A stretch of DNA of 36,978 nt from Vreelandella sedimenti (GCF_013416325.1 NZ_JACCGK010000025.1:19221-56198); one strand, 5' to 3'. Shown: positions 1 through 8,160, numbered from the stretch's first letter. Translations and numbers: made by a program. The notes: generated by a model from the letters alone, not told the origin.

Positions 1-199
1 CTCGTTGTAATCCTGCTCGAACGTTAGCATCCATTCCCGTACCGCGCTCAGCGATGCAAAGCTCTTTGTGGGCCACGCCGGGCAATATTTGACGGTGCGG
101 AACAGTGATTCCGAGTAAGGGTTGTCATTGCTCACTCTTGGCCGACTGTAAGACATCAACATGCCCAATTCTGCTAGCCTCGCGTTTAGCGTCAGGCAA
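1..199 (-). pseudogene. IS3-type transposase (OrfB) C-terminal fragment, cut by window edge
   Basis: Read on the minus strand, this stretch is open from about 199 to the window edge. It encodes the typical tail of the IS3-family integrase core: a SYSRPRVSNDNPYSESLF motif (the Ser-Asn-Asp-Asn segment before the catalytic Glu), then FRTVKYCPAWP and a FASL..VREWM segment ending near a Tyr-Asn. The upstream half of the transposase is not present between here and the next features, so this is a remnant, although its C-terminus may continue outside the window. The identification rests on recognising the motif; no terminal repeat is visible. Confidence 0.7.
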
Positions 200-202
200 A
201 AG

Positions 203-236
203 AATAAGGGCGCCTTTACACGAGGGCGCCCTTATT
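203..236 (-). terminator. Rho-independent-type hairpin
   Basis: A perfect 12-bp inverted repeat (arms 203-214 and 225-236, aataagggcgcc and its complement) encloses a 10-nt loop. On the minus strand the stem is followed by a T-rich stretch (tattctttt), so it most likely terminates transcription coming from the pseudogene at 292-902. The A/T-rich stem base could also let it work from the other side. Confidence 0.7.
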
Positions 237-291
237 GCATCAGCATCGCATAGAGTAAACCAATACGCTTGGCTAGAGTGTTAATGCTCGC

Positions 292-902
292 TTACGCTAC
301 GGTCGTACTCCCAGTCGCCTTGATCAAAAATTCGTTGGAAAGAGTACCCTCTGTCAGCATCAGGCCACCCATCTCTGAAAAATCATGAGAGGTATACTCA
401 TTGGGAGGATACCGTTTACCAAGGTAGCCCATCCGCTGGTAAGCCAACGCAACGCGTTCACTGCAAAAATACTGGAAAGACCACATCGATTGGCGCCTAT
501 CAGGCCGTCGTAGACAGAGCGGAAAAGTTGCTTGGTGCAGCGTTCATAGGGACGATCACGCAACTCCTCACGTAGCGCGGCGAGCGCTGCGTAGCGCTGC
601 GTAGCGCTGTGCACTGGGAACATGTCAACACTTTGCCAAGGTAGGCTTCAATACGTTGCTTGAGAGGTACGGTCTGAACCCCTCCAACGATTTCCCCACG
701 CTCGATACCTACAGCCCCGGCTTGCGCCGGTCGACTCGAACAATAACGGATAAGGGTAAGCATCGAGATGTAGCACCATCCCGATGTGCGACCACTTACT
801 TCGCGTGAATCGCTTGATCAGCGACCTACACCGCCCCGAGCCTGCAAATAATACCAAGTCGCCAGTCTTGAACTGAGCTAATTTAAGTTCAAGCCCCTGC
901 AT
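292..902 (-). pseudogene. YebB/YiiX-like permuted papain (NlpC/P60-type) hydrolase, frameshifted
   Basis: Pieces of one protein are spread over three reading frames. From 902 comes GDLVLFAGSGRC followed by LIKRFTRSKWSHIGMVL, with the Ser-Lys-Trp-Ser-His segment carrying the expected catalytic His. A second frame (763 to about 610) gives GGVQTVPLKQRIEAYLGKVL. A third (623 to about 490) gives RPYERCTKQLFRSVYDGLIGAN, and the last (486 to 292) gives the FCSERVALAYQRMGYL block with the catalytic Cys. This order (His early, Cys late) is that of the permuted YebB/YiiX family. One frame change coincides with the 10-bp tandem repeat at 583-609. The gene cannot make a full protein. The exact function of the family is poorly defined (lipid or peptide amidase-like). 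Confidence 0.7.
583..609. repeat. 10-bp tandem repeat (2.7 copies) inside the pseudogene
   Basis: The unit agcgctgcgt occurs at 583-592 and 593-602, and its first seven bases again at 603-609. The unit length is not a multiple of three, so gain of one unit shifts the frame of the YebB-like gene exactly where its open frame changes. Confidence 0.85.
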
Positions 903-1073
903 CGCTTTTCTCTTATTCTTTTAGTTTCTAAAGTTAATTAGCGTAACACAATTGATGCCGACCATCTCTCCACCATCACGCTCTTACCAGGTCTCTCGGC
1001 CTTTCTGCGTCTAATGTTCACGCCTCCAGAGCAGTACATGGCGCTTCTGGGCGACATAAGTTCACACGAGGCC

Positions 1074-1100
1074 GCCGTGAGTAATGCATTTACTCATGGC
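1074..1100 (-). terminator. Possible 3' hairpin after the sugar operon
   Basis: An inverted repeat with 7 perfect bp (tgagtaa at 1078-1084 against ttactca at 1090-1096) extends outward to about 11 bp with one G-T pair. It lies 40 nt downstream of the last gene of the operon (stop at 1141). There is no T-run, so it may stabilise the 3' end rather than terminate. The rest of 903-1140 holds nothing I recognise. Confidence 0.3.
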
Positions 1101-1140
1101 TGCCATCAAAAGGTTCCAAACGGCTCAGCCACCGCGAAGG

Positions 1141-1920
1141 TTATTCAGCCGTCCAACCACCATCCACCAGTATGCTGCTACCGTTCATCATGGCTGCGGC
1201 ATCAGAAGCTAAGAACACGGCTACCCCGACAATGTCACCCACTTCAGCAAGTCGGCCAAGCGGAATCTTGGCCAATACATTGCTGAGAAATTCACGATCC
1301 TCGAACATGGGCTTGGTCATAGGGGTGTCAACGAAAGTAGGACAGATAGCATTGGCACGAATGCCATATGGCGCGAGCTCTACAGCTAATGCTTTAGTGA
1401 GCCCTTCCAACGCCCACTTCGAAGTACAGTAAAGGGTTCGGTTAGGCGCCCCAACATGGCCCATTTGGGACGACATGTTGATGACAATACCTTTCTTTCC
1501 CTCTTGTCGCATTCTATTGGTCACCGCTTGCGTGGCGAAATAAACTGCTCGTACGTTGAGGTCCATTACAGTGTCGTAATCGGCAATGGTAATGTCGGCT
1601 AGGGGTTTAGGCCGATTGGTGCCAGCATTATTAACAAGTATGTCGTAGCTGGAACGACGTTCAAGCGCCTGAGCAAGGGCTTCCACATCGCTGACATCAG
1701 CGACTAACGTGTCAGCACTGTATCCAGCTTGGCATAGTTTTTCCGCCGTTTCCTCTATCTCGTTAGCGGTACGTGCACACAGTGTAACCGTGGCACCAGA
1801 TGCAGCATAGGCTTGTGCAATGGCATTTCCTATACCACGGCCAGCACCAGTCACCAAAGCGCGTCGTCCATCTAAGCGGAAGCTGGGCACCAAATTGCTC
1901 AACTCTTTACACATCGTCAT
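1141..1920 (-). CDS. SDR-family NAD(P)-dependent oxidoreductase
   Basis: This 259-residue classical short-chain dehydrogenase has the TGAGRGIG cofactor loop (about 24-31), NNAG at 97-100, catalytic Ser150 and the Tyr164-xxx-Lys168 pair, and ends in GGWTAE. Arg50, rather than an acidic residue at the end of the second strand, suggests NADP preference, though this is weak evidence. It is the last gene of the ten-gene minus operon, and its ATG overlaps the stop of the preceding gene by 4 nt (ATGA), so it should be translationally coupled. In context it probably oxidises or reduces a hydroxyl or keto group of a sugar-derived intermediate. KduD- or gluconate-5-dehydrogenase-like roles are possible; the substrate cannot be read from sequence. 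Confidence 0.9.
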   Translation of the reverse strand: MTMCKELSNLVPSFRLDGRRALVTGAGRGIGNAIAQAYAASGATVTLCARTANEIEETAEKLCQAGYSADTLVADVSDVEALAQALERRSSYDILVNNAGTNRPKPLADITIADYDTVMDLNVRAVYFATQAVTNRMRQEGKKGIVINMSSQMGHVGAPNRTLYCTSKWALEGLTKALAVELAPYGIRANAICPTFVDTPMTKPMFEDREFLSNVLAKIPLGRLAEVGDIVGVAVFLASDAAAMMNGSSILVDGGWTAE

Positions 1921-2879
1921 TCTCGATCCTCTTGCTGGTGCTTATGGGCGGCTAACGCCATCATTCGTCTGTCGCGCCATTTACTCCGTTCTATGAGCTT
2001 TGTCGCTGGCAAGCGTTGGCGCCGCTCATGCTCTACCTTACTGATCAGTTCATCACTCCAAGGCTGTGGTGACGCCCGCTCCTTGGTAATAGAGAAGTAG
2101 AGGTCTCCCAGCCGCTGGGCATAGTCGCGAATGCCACCTGGCGCATTAAGGTCAATGGTTTCGAAAGGGCCCATAAACGACCAGCGCAACCCTAGCCCCT
2201 TCGAAATGGTTGCATCGATGTCTTCAAGGGAGCAGTAACCTTCCTCGTATAGTGCCCACGCTTCGCGTAGCAGTACACCCTGCAATCGGTTTAGTACGAA
2301 ACCCTCGACCTCCCTATTCACACGGATCGGATGTTGCCCTACGCGGTGCATGAGCTGATGAACAACTTCCATCGTATCAGCACTTGTCCAACTGGCCGGC
2401 ACCAGTTCCACAATGGGGGCGAGGTAAGGCGGGTTGACTGGGTGTGCAATCAAACAGCGAGAACGGAAAGAGATATCTTGGGTGAACGCTGAAGCTGGGA
2501 TCCCAGACGAGGAAGACCCCACTATAGTATGAGGAGCAAGACTACTTTCCATCTCTTTATAAAGGTCTTGTTTGACGTCAATACGCTCGAGTACGGATTC
2601 TTGTACGTAACCAACGCCTTCCAGCGCTTCAGCCAGCTCTTCATGGCAACTGCAGCGCGCAAGAATTTCCTCTGGGGACTCTTGGATCAGGCCATATTCA
2701 GCAAGATCCCTGAGTGACTGCCGAATACGGTTTGGCGCATCCTTCAGTTGTTCAGGGTTCCGGTCATGAAGCCGCACGGGCATGCCTGCCCGTGCGAATA
2801 CAATCGCCCACCCCAGGCCCACTAGACCAGTGCCTACAATAGCAATGGTCATATTCCCGGTTTGAGTATGTTGGATCAT
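1917..2879 (-). CDS. L-gulonate 3-dehydrogenase-like (lambda-crystallin/CRYL1, 3-hydroxyacyl-CoA dehydrogenase superfamily)
   Basis: This 320-residue protein has the length of CRYL1. The NAD-binding GTGLVG is at 16-21, the SSSSG catalytic-serine region at 122-126, AHPVNPPY with the catalytic His146, VELVP at 158-162 and GFVLNRLQ with Asn197. It continues with an EAW.LYEEG stretch and a GLGLRWSFMGPFET block typical of the L-gulonate 3-dehydrogenase branch, not of fatty acid FadB/Hbd enzymes. The family oxidises beta-hydroxy acids such as L-gulonate to 3-keto acids with NAD. Here it may act on the sugar acid made by the HisD-like enzyme of the same operon. The ATG overlaps the upstream stop (ATGA), and a GGTGG stretch lies just before it; Met10 is an alternative start. 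Confidence 0.85.
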   Translation of the reverse strand: MIQHTQTGNMTIAIVGTGLVGLGWAIVFARAGMPVRLHDRNPEQLKDAPNRIRQSLRDLAEYGLIQESPEEILARCSCHEELAEALEGVGYVQESVLERIDVKQDLYKEMESSLAPHTIVGSSSSGIPASAFTQDISFRSRCLIAHPVNPPYLAPIVELVPASWTSADTMEVVHQLMHRVGQHPIRVNREVEGFVLNRLQGVLLREAWALYEEGYCSLEDIDATISKGLGLRWSFMGPFETIDLNAPGGIRDYAQRLGDLYFSITKERASPQPWSDELISKVEHERRQRLPATKLIERSKWRDRRMMALAAHKHQQEDRE

Positions 2880-3763
2880 GACACCACCGAAGCCATATTG
2901 TCAGCTAGACAAATTTCGCTGATGCGCAGATTTTCTTTAGTTATACGTGATGGAAAGCGGTCAGCAAGCCCTTCTTCGTGAATTGGAATGACCCGTGTGT
3001 CATCGTAATCTACTTGCTTCATCATTTCTTCGGTAGCCAATAACAGGTTCATTTGGCTGCCTATTGCTAAGCCTACAGGCGTATACATGGTGTCCACCCC
3101 AACCACAGAACCATCGTTTTTAATGTTGCTGAATTGGTAGACAAGGTCACCGGCGAGTACCCAGGTGTCCTCAGAGTCAGGCTTGCCATCATTACGTACC
3201 GTGACCCACATAGAGCCAAACGTGTGGCTGTCTTTTGCCAAATGCAGGTCGATGCCGGGAAGAACATCTTCGACTGATCCTTCAACCGTACGTAACCTTC
3301 CTTGGGCGGCAAGATTAACGCCACGTAGAATATCGCTGGGATCTACTGCAATAAGCAGCCAGCGTAGGCGATCTGGTAATGATAGCGCCCATACCCACTT
3401 CTCAATTTCTTCTCGCTGTATATAGAAGGTGGCATTGGGGAAGTCCTCGACACTTCCAAAATGGTCAAAGTGGGCATGTGTAATAAAGACGGTATCGACA
3501 TCTTCCGGCGTAAGTCCCAACTCAGACAGAACTACTTTGGGTGAGCGCCAGTTTTCCACGCCAAATTTTTCAGCAAGATGCTGGCCATAGTCTTTATGGT
3601 TATAACCTACGTCCACAAGCGCTATGTGATCGTTACTGCGTATTAGAACGTAGCAATAAGGTAGTTTTACATAGCCTTCATTATGAGCACCGTAGAGCAC
3701 GCCACTTTTATGGTAATTGGCAACGTAGCTATACTCCAAGACATGAATTGAATAGTTTGCCAT
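2876..3763 (-). CDS. Metallo-beta-lactamase-fold hydrolase (AHL-lactonase-like)
   Basis: A 295-residue MBL-fold protein. The metal ligands are visible: THAHFDHFG (His96, His98, Asp100, His101), His180 in DSHTFGS, Asp206 in AGDLVYQ and His262 in IPIHEE. The set is complete, so the enzyme is probably active. The layout matches the quorum-quenching lactonase (AttM/AiiA) and related lactone hydrolases. Within a sugar-oxidation operon, hydrolysis of a sugar lactone or another ester-like intermediate is more plausible than AHL degradation, but this is inference. The start is supported by GGAGA about 6 nt upstream. The stop overlaps the next gene by 4 nt. Confidence 0.85.
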   Translation of the reverse strand: MANYSIHVLEYSYVANYHKSGVLYGAHNEGYVKLPYCYVLIRSNDHIALVDVGYNHKDYGQHLAEKFGVENWRSPKVVLSELGLTPEDVDTVFITHAHFDHFGSVEDFPNATFYIQREEIEKWVWALSLPDRLRWLLIAVDPSDILRGVNLAAQGRLRTVEGSVEDVLPGIDLHLAKDSHTFGSMWVTVRNDGKPDSEDTWVLAGDLVYQFSNIKNDGSVVGVDTMYTPVGLAIGSQMNLLLATEEMMKQVDYDDTRVIPIHEEGLADRFPSRITKENLRISEICLADNMASVVS

Positions 3764-3795
3764 GTTGTTCTCCTTATAGAGTTTATTTGGCTGGG

Positions 3796-4335
3796 CTAAA
3801 CGCCCTTTGAAACGCCACAGCTGCAGCAGGCGTGGCTAAAATCCACAGGACTAAGGTGCGCACCGGGTTCTGAAGTGGCGATGAAACATCGCTGTGCTTT
3901 ATTTAATTGACGCATTAAAAGACGCGTATCTGTATCGTCGAAAATATTGCGTTGATGGGTTTCGATGCTATCGATACGCTTGCTAACCTGTTGGAGGTGT
4001 TTGCACATCTCTGAAAGCAGACCATGATGACGCCTAGCTTGGTGAGGAATCCTAAGAGCACGTAGCTGTTCTTCGCAGCTATCCAGTTGTTCTTGCGCTA
4101 AGTTGAACATGCCGTGATCCAACGGTAACTCGCGCTGCTGGCTCGACAAGTACAATAAGAAAATCCCCGCTAGCTGCGCCATAACGCGACCAAGCGAATC
4201 ATAGACTGGCCTTATACCAGTGAGATATTGCGCTGTATCAGGGGCGTATCCCGGAGGAGGCGCAACTAAAGGCTCGGTACTATCTTGAGTTTCCCAAACA
4301 TCACAATGGGCTGTATGTATATTTGTTTTATTCAT
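3796..4335 (-). CDS. Uncharacterised 179-residue protein with C-terminal Cys cluster
   Basis: I do not recognise this protein. It has no signal peptide. A short hydrophobic stretch (VMAQLAGIFLLYLSS, about 51-65) is followed by a mostly helical, charged middle with several Glu/Gln/Leu-rich segments. The last residues are HACCSCGVSKGV, with Cys-Cys-x-Cys, a possible metal or Fe-S anchor. The gene is in the middle of the operon: its ATG overlaps the LacI stop by 8 nt (ATGAATAA), and 32 nt separate it from the MBL gene. That tight packing argues it is real and co-expressed. The function is unknown; a small accessory subunit or redox partner of one of the dehydrogenases is only a guess. Confidence 0.75.
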   Translation of the reverse strand: MNKTNIHTAHCDVWETQDSTEPLVAPPPGYAPDTAQYLTGIRPVYDSLGRVMAQLAGIFLLYLSSQQRELPLDHGMFNLAQEQLDSCEEQLRALRIPHQARRHHGLLSEMCKHLQQVSKRIDSIETHQRNIFDDTDTRLLMRQLNKAQRCFIATSEPGAHLSPVDFSHACCSCGVSKGV

Positions 4336-5380
4336 TAACCCTCCCGCTGGCTAGTTTTGCTGAGCCACGGATAATCAACTCTCCAGGCATAAAGTATTGC
4401 TTAGGAACCGCAGAACGGTTTTGTTGAAAGCGCAAGATTTCGGTTATGACACATTCGATCATGTCATCCATCGGTTGACGAACAGTGGTTAAATCATGTG
4501 AAGGCCATGAAGCTAAAGCAATATCATCAAACCCTACGATCGCGATGTCCTCGGGAATCCTTAGACCCAGTTCACGCCTAATACAATCACTGGCACCGAC
4601 AGCGATGATGTCGTTGGCACAGAAAACCGCATCAATACGTTGATCTCTGGCAAAAAGCGCCTGCATGCCGTCATAACCAGTTTCGTAAGAGAAGTCACCC
4701 CCGGAATGGATCACAGGGTCTGGCAAACCAGAGGCATCGATACCTTCCAAATAACCAGTTAAGCGGTCGGCATTAGTACTTGCCGTTGCCAACCCTTCAA
4801 TAAAAGCAAGATGCCGACGGCCAGACTCCGCTAGACGTTCAGCAACAAGCTGCCCACCGCCAATATTGTCACAGCAGATGGCGCTTGCCCTGGCACCCGC
4901 AACATAGCGATTGAAGAGGATAATAGGTGTATTACTGTCATTAAACTCTTGCAAGTAATCTGCTTTCATAGTGGCAGCAAGTAAGATTGCCACGTCAGGA
5001 TTAATTTCCTGCAACGCCGGGACTGAGTCTTCTACGCCATCGTCCGAAGTAAAAATCATTGTATGCAATTTCATTTTTTGCAAACGCCGAGATAGTTTTA
5101 CTAGCACTTCAGGGTAGAAAGGGTTGGTAATATTGTTTACGAAAAGGGCAACAACACCACTGCGCTGACGAATCAAACCTCTAGCAAAGAAATTGGGTCT
5201 ATAGCCCATTTCCTTTGCTTTCATCGTGATGCGCTCTCTGGTTTCTTTAGCGATCACAGGATCATTCGCCAGCGCTCTGGAGACGGTAGAGACGGAGACG
5301 CCAGCCTCAATAGCTATATCCTTAACTGTAATGCGATTGATATCGGATTGCTTGATGCGCTTCTGTTCGGCGCCTTCCAT
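4328..5380 (-). CDS. LacI-family transcriptional repressor
   Basis: A 350-residue regulator with an N-terminal LacI helix-turn-helix (TVKDIAIEAGVSVSTVSRAL, about 18-37), the hinge helix near YRPNFFARGL and a periplasmic-binding-protein-like sensor domain to the C-terminus. It lies inside the operon it probably controls, between the HisD-like dehydrogenase and the unknown 179-residue gene. The operators at 11742-11755, 11807-11820 and 8115-8128 (core AACGTT, half-site AACGTTTGCA) are the expected LacI type, so negative autoregulation by an imported sugar or pathway intermediate is likely. AAGGAAA precedes the chosen ATG by 6-7 nt. Confidence 0.93.
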   Translation of the reverse strand: MEGAEQKRIKQSDINRITVKDIAIEAGVSVSTVSRALANDPVIAKETRERITMKAKEMGYRPNFFARGLIRQRSGVVALFVNNITNPFYPEVLVKLSRRLQKMKLHTMIFTSDDGVEDSVPALQEINPDVAILLAATMKADYLQEFNDSNTPIILFNRYVAGARASAICCDNIGGGQLVAERLAESGRRHLAFIEGLATASTNADRLTGYLEGIDASGLPDPVIHSGGDFSYETGYDGMQALFARDQRIDAVFCANDIIAVGASDCIRRELGLRIPEDIAIVGFDDIALASWPSHDLTTVRQPMDDMIECVITEILRFQQNRSAVPKQYFMPGELIIRGSAKLASGRVNE

Positions 5381-5407
5381 GCATTGTTTCCTTTTCGTCG
5401 GTTGATG

Positions 5408-6730
5408 TTACTTATGTATCACAGGGGCAGCAGTGCCATATGGCACTTCAACTCCACCATAACGGCGCACACGAATATTGCACTGCTCTGCATGGCCAAC
5501 GAACCCTTCCAGCATACACAGCCGGGAGCCGTATTCACCGACCATAGCTGCCGCTTCATCGGTGAGGATCTTCTGGTAGCTATGAGTCTTGAGAAATTTG
5601 CCGACCCAAAGCCCTCCTGTGTAGCGCCCTGCTTTCTTCGTTGGAAGGGTATGGTTAGTACCAATAACCTTATCGCCATTGGCCACGTTAGTTCGAGCCC
5701 CGAGGAATAGTGCACCATACGCCGTCATATTTTCCAAAAACCAGTCATCTCTATCCGTCATGACCTGTACGTGTTCACTTGCTATATCGTTGGCGACTTC
5801 CAGTATTTCTTCGTACGTATCACACAAGATGACAGCACCATAATCTTCCCAACTTTTTGCTGCTGTTTCAGCGGTGGGTAAAACTCCCAGAATCCGTTCG
5901 ACTTCAAGCATCGTCGCCTCAGCCAACTGACGAGAGTTGGTTACTAGGACGGCTGGGCTGTTATACCCATGCTCTGCCTGCCCTAGCAGGTCTGTCGCAC
6001 AAAGCTCAGCATCTACGGTTTCGTCGGCGATCACCATGGTTTCAGTCGGCCCAGCAAATAGGTCAATTCCTACTTGACCAAACAGTTGGCGTTTAGCTTC
6101 AGCCACAAAGGCATTACCCGGACCCACTAACATATGCACCGGTGCCAGAGTTTCAGTACCCAAGGCCATGGCACCGACTGCTTGAATACCACCTAATACA
6201 TAAATCTCGTGGGCGCCCCCAAAATGCATAGCGGCGATGACAGCAGGGTTAGGAAGGCCTTTAAAAGGTGGGGTGCAGGCGACTATGCGGGGGACGCCTG
6301 CGACGGAGGCAGTGGCCACTGACATATGCGCACTGGCCACCATAGGAAATTTGCCTCCAGGTACGTAACAACCAACCGATTGCACAGGGATATTTTTGTG
6401 ACCAAGAATAACACCCGGTAAAGGCTCAACTTCAAGGTCGAGCATTGTATCCCGTTGTGCCTGGGCAAACTGTTTGACCTGTTCTTGGGCAAATTTTATA
6501 TCAGAGACTTCCTGTGGCGATAACTCACTAATTAAGTTATCGATTTCTTCTTGCGTTAGTTTGAAGCTGGGCGGGGTGTAGTTATCGAATTTTTCAGATA
6601 ACTCACGCACGGCGTCGTCCCCACGTGATTTGATTTCATGGAGCGTAGACTCAACGATTACGCGGATCTTGTTATCATCATCACTGATTTCAGATTCCGC
6701 TTTTCCATGCTTTAAGTATTCGACAGGCAT
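5408..6730 (-). CDS. HisD/HpsN-family NAD-dependent alcohol dehydrogenase (sulfopropanediol 3-dehydrogenase-like)
   Basis: A 440-residue member of the histidinol dehydrogenase family. The zinc and catalytic residues are conserved: Gln251 and His254 in GQAEHG, Glu319-His320 in ASEHVQ, Asp353 in NGDKVIG, and His413 in GFVGHAE. The block GTNHTLPTKKAGRYTGGLWVG is of the HpsN-like branch, not of true HisD, where a GDYASG motif is usual. HpsN oxidises 2,3-dihydroxypropane-1-sulfonate by four electrons to sulfolactate; relatives oxidise other primary alcohols to acids. No his genes are nearby, so a catabolic role is clear. With a sugar ABC importer, the likely job is to turn the terminal CH2OH or aldehyde of the imported compound into a carboxylate. 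Confidence 0.85.
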   Translation of the reverse strand: MPVEYLKHGKAESEISDDDNKIRVIVESTLHEIKSRGDDAVRELSEKFDNYTPPSFKLTQEEIDNLISELSPQEVSDIKFAQEQVKQFAQAQRDTMLDLEVEPLPGVILGHKNIPVQSVGCYVPGGKFPMVASAHMSVATASVAGVPRIVACTPPFKGLPNPAVIAAMHFGGAHEIYVLGGIQAVGAMALGTETLAPVHMLVGPGNAFVAEAKRQLFGQVGIDLFAGPTETMVIADETVDAELCATDLLGQAEHGYNSPAVLVTNSRQLAEATMLEVERILGVLPTAETAAKSWEDYGAVILCDTYEEILEVANDIASEHVQVMTDRDDWFLENMTAYGALFLGARTNVANGDKVIGTNHTLPTKKAGRYTGGLWVGKFLKTHSYQKILTDEAAAMVGEYGSRLCMLEGFVGHAEQCNIRVRRYGGVEVPYGTAAPVIHK

Positions 6731-6783
6731 ATTGTTTATCTCTCAAAGGCGGTAAATGTGTCGATCAGGTTTAAGAGCTCTAT

Positions 6784-6813
6784 AGGCCATTGCCACCGGA
6801 GTAACAATGGCCT
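6784..6813 (-). promoter_or_regulatory. Intercistronic hairpin between binding-protein gene and dehydrogenase gene
   Basis: A perfect 9-bp inverted repeat (aggccattg at 6784-6792 and caatggcct at 6805-6813) continues for three more pairs beyond one mismatch. It lies in the 89-nt gap between the binding-protein stop (6820) and the dehydrogenase start (6730). No T-run follows on the minus strand. It resembles the stems that protect the 3' end of abundant binding-protein mRNA or reduce read-through. Confidence 0.5.
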
Positions 6814-6819
6814 CTAGTT

Positions 6820-8061
6820 TTATGGTGAAACAGTTGCTTCCACCGTAGTCAATTCATAGAGATTTTCAGGAGTATCGCAGCTGCGGCAGTTGATACCAGG
6901 CTCATTAGGCGCGTTTTCAATCACATCCTCAGGTAGCGGCTGGATTGTAGCGCCAGGAGTAGGACTACCCTCTAATGCTGAAGCTAATGACAGTTCAGGC
7001 AGAAGTTGAGGATTGAAAACTTCGGTTACGAAAGAACTGGGTACTTTGTCTTCGGGAAAAGTGTTACAGCCATTCTCGAAAGTATCTCCCTCACAAAGTT
7101 GCACGTCACCTGCTGAAACCCAGGGAAGTGGGTATTGAATATTGCGCTTGTCTTCCGGCAAGCTTTCACGCTGGCCTTCGAGCATCTCCATCATCAGCTT
7201 GAAAGCAAAACCGGATTGCGCAGGTGGGGAACCGGCAGATACTCCTGAGAGCCCCTTGGCCTGATACTCTTCGTTGGCAAGTGCTAGGCGGAAACCATTG
7301 GAATTCTCGCCAGTGATTGGCACTAGACGATTCTCATCAGCTTGTAGAAGCGCCTGAATAGCGCCATATTCACCCGCCTGGGCCCAGATACCGTCAACAT
7401 CTGGATGCGCTGCAAGTGCTTTGGACGTTTCTTGCTGCGTTGTACGGTCATCCCAATTACTGTAGTACTCGGCAACAACCTCAATCCCAGGGTACTGATC
7501 GAATATATGCATGGCCCCATTAGTATGGCGCTCATCTACAGAGTTACCCGGCACCCCACGTGAGAGGAAAATCTTGCCTTCACCTTGTAGCTCGTTGACC
7601 AGCGCCTGAGCGGTATTCTCGCCAAATCCAGAGGTGATATAACTGACATTATAGGCGCACTGTTCTGTGACAGTGGCGTCGTACATAAAGAATAAGACAC
7701 CTTGATCACAGCCATGCCTAACCGTTCGATTTAGCGCGTTGGAAGAGATGGGGAAACTAACAATGCCGTCTGCTCCGTTAGCGATCATGCTTTCGTAGTC
7801 AGAGATCTGTGACTGAGGGTCTGTGCCAGAAATGACCTCAACAAGTTCCACAGTTTCGTCATACGGTGGAGTCTGGGCAAGTGCCTTGACAATATTAGCC
7901 GCTTCACTTTGCCAAGAGTTACCTGAATAGCTAAGAGAGAGGTAAATTAGCCATTTCCCATCTTCGGTCTTGGCTTCGGCCGGCTGCATTCCAGCGGCAA
8001 GCATGGAGACGCCTAGAGCAGCAGCTAGCGTAATGTGCTTTTTCTTTGTAATTAATGACAT
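6820..8061 (-). CDS. Sugar ABC transporter substrate-binding protein with Cys-rich C-terminal extension
   Basis: A periplasmic binding protein of the ribose/CUT2 type, 413 residues from the chosen start. A signal peptide (MSLITKKKHITLAAALG..., cleavage after QPAEA at about 30) starts at 8061. The frame is open upstream to an ATG at 8136, but that start would put an operator inside the gene and bury the signal peptide, so 8061 (preceded by AGGGGG) is preferred. The core has the usual features: ANGADGIVSFP around 95-104, DVDGIWAQAG around 221-230 and ITGENSNG around 249. Members are usually near 320-350 residues; this one has an added tail with six Cys in all (118, 135, 323, 332, 392, 395), including Cys-Arg-Ser-Cys near the end. 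It probably delivers the substrate to the two permeases encoded upstream. Confidence 0.88.
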   Translation of the reverse strand: MSLITKKKHITLAAALGVSMLAAGMQPAEAKTEDGKWLIYLSLSYSGNSWQSEAANIVKALAQTPPYDETVELVEVISGTDPQSQISDYESMIANGADGIVSFPISSNALNRTVRHGCDQGVLFFMYDATVTEQCAYNVSYITSGFGENTAQALVNELQGEGKIFLSRGVPGNSVDERHTNGAMHIFDQYPGIEVVAEYYSNWDDRTTQQETSKALAAHPDVDGIWAQAGEYGAIQALLQADENRLVPITGENSNGFRLALANEEYQAKGLSGVSAGSPPAQSGFAFKLMMEMLEGQRESLPEDKRNIQYPLPWVSAGDVQLCEGDTFENGCNTFPEDKVPSSFVTEVFNPQLLPELSLASALEGSPTPGATIQPLPEDVIENAPNEPGINCRSCDTPENLYELTTVEATVSP

Positions 8062-8114
8062 GGAGACCCCCTGGTCAGTCGTCTTGTGGTTATAGCTTGG
8101 GCTTGTCTTGATTT

Positions 8115-8128
8115 TTAAAACGTTTGCA
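8115..8128. promoter_or_regulatory. LacI-type operator O3
   Basis: ttaaaacgtttgca, identical over the whole 14 bp (16 with flanks) to O2 at 11807-11820. It lies between the second permease (stop 8186) and the true start of the binding-protein gene (8061), so it may control an internal promoter or act as a road-block or loop anchor. Confidence 0.65.
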
Positions 8129-8160
8129 TTATTCATTGTTAGTTTTTATTTAGTCTACAA

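Noticed and set aside
2876..3763. Dedicated quorum-quenching AHL lactonase
   Set aside because: The metal site fits many MBL hydrolases, and there are no quorum-sensing genes nearby. Its position in a sugar operon makes a metabolic lactone or ester more likely.
5408..6730. Histidine biosynthesis gene hisD
   Set aside because: The residues shared with HisD are only the family's catalytic set. The GDKVIGTNHTLPTKKAGRY block and the sugar-transport operon point to an HpsN-like catabolic dehydrogenase.
8062..8136. Upstream start of the binding-protein gene at 8136
   Set aside because: It would place operator O3 inside the coding sequence and add 25 residues before a clear signal peptide; it also lacks a ribosome-binding site at usable distance.
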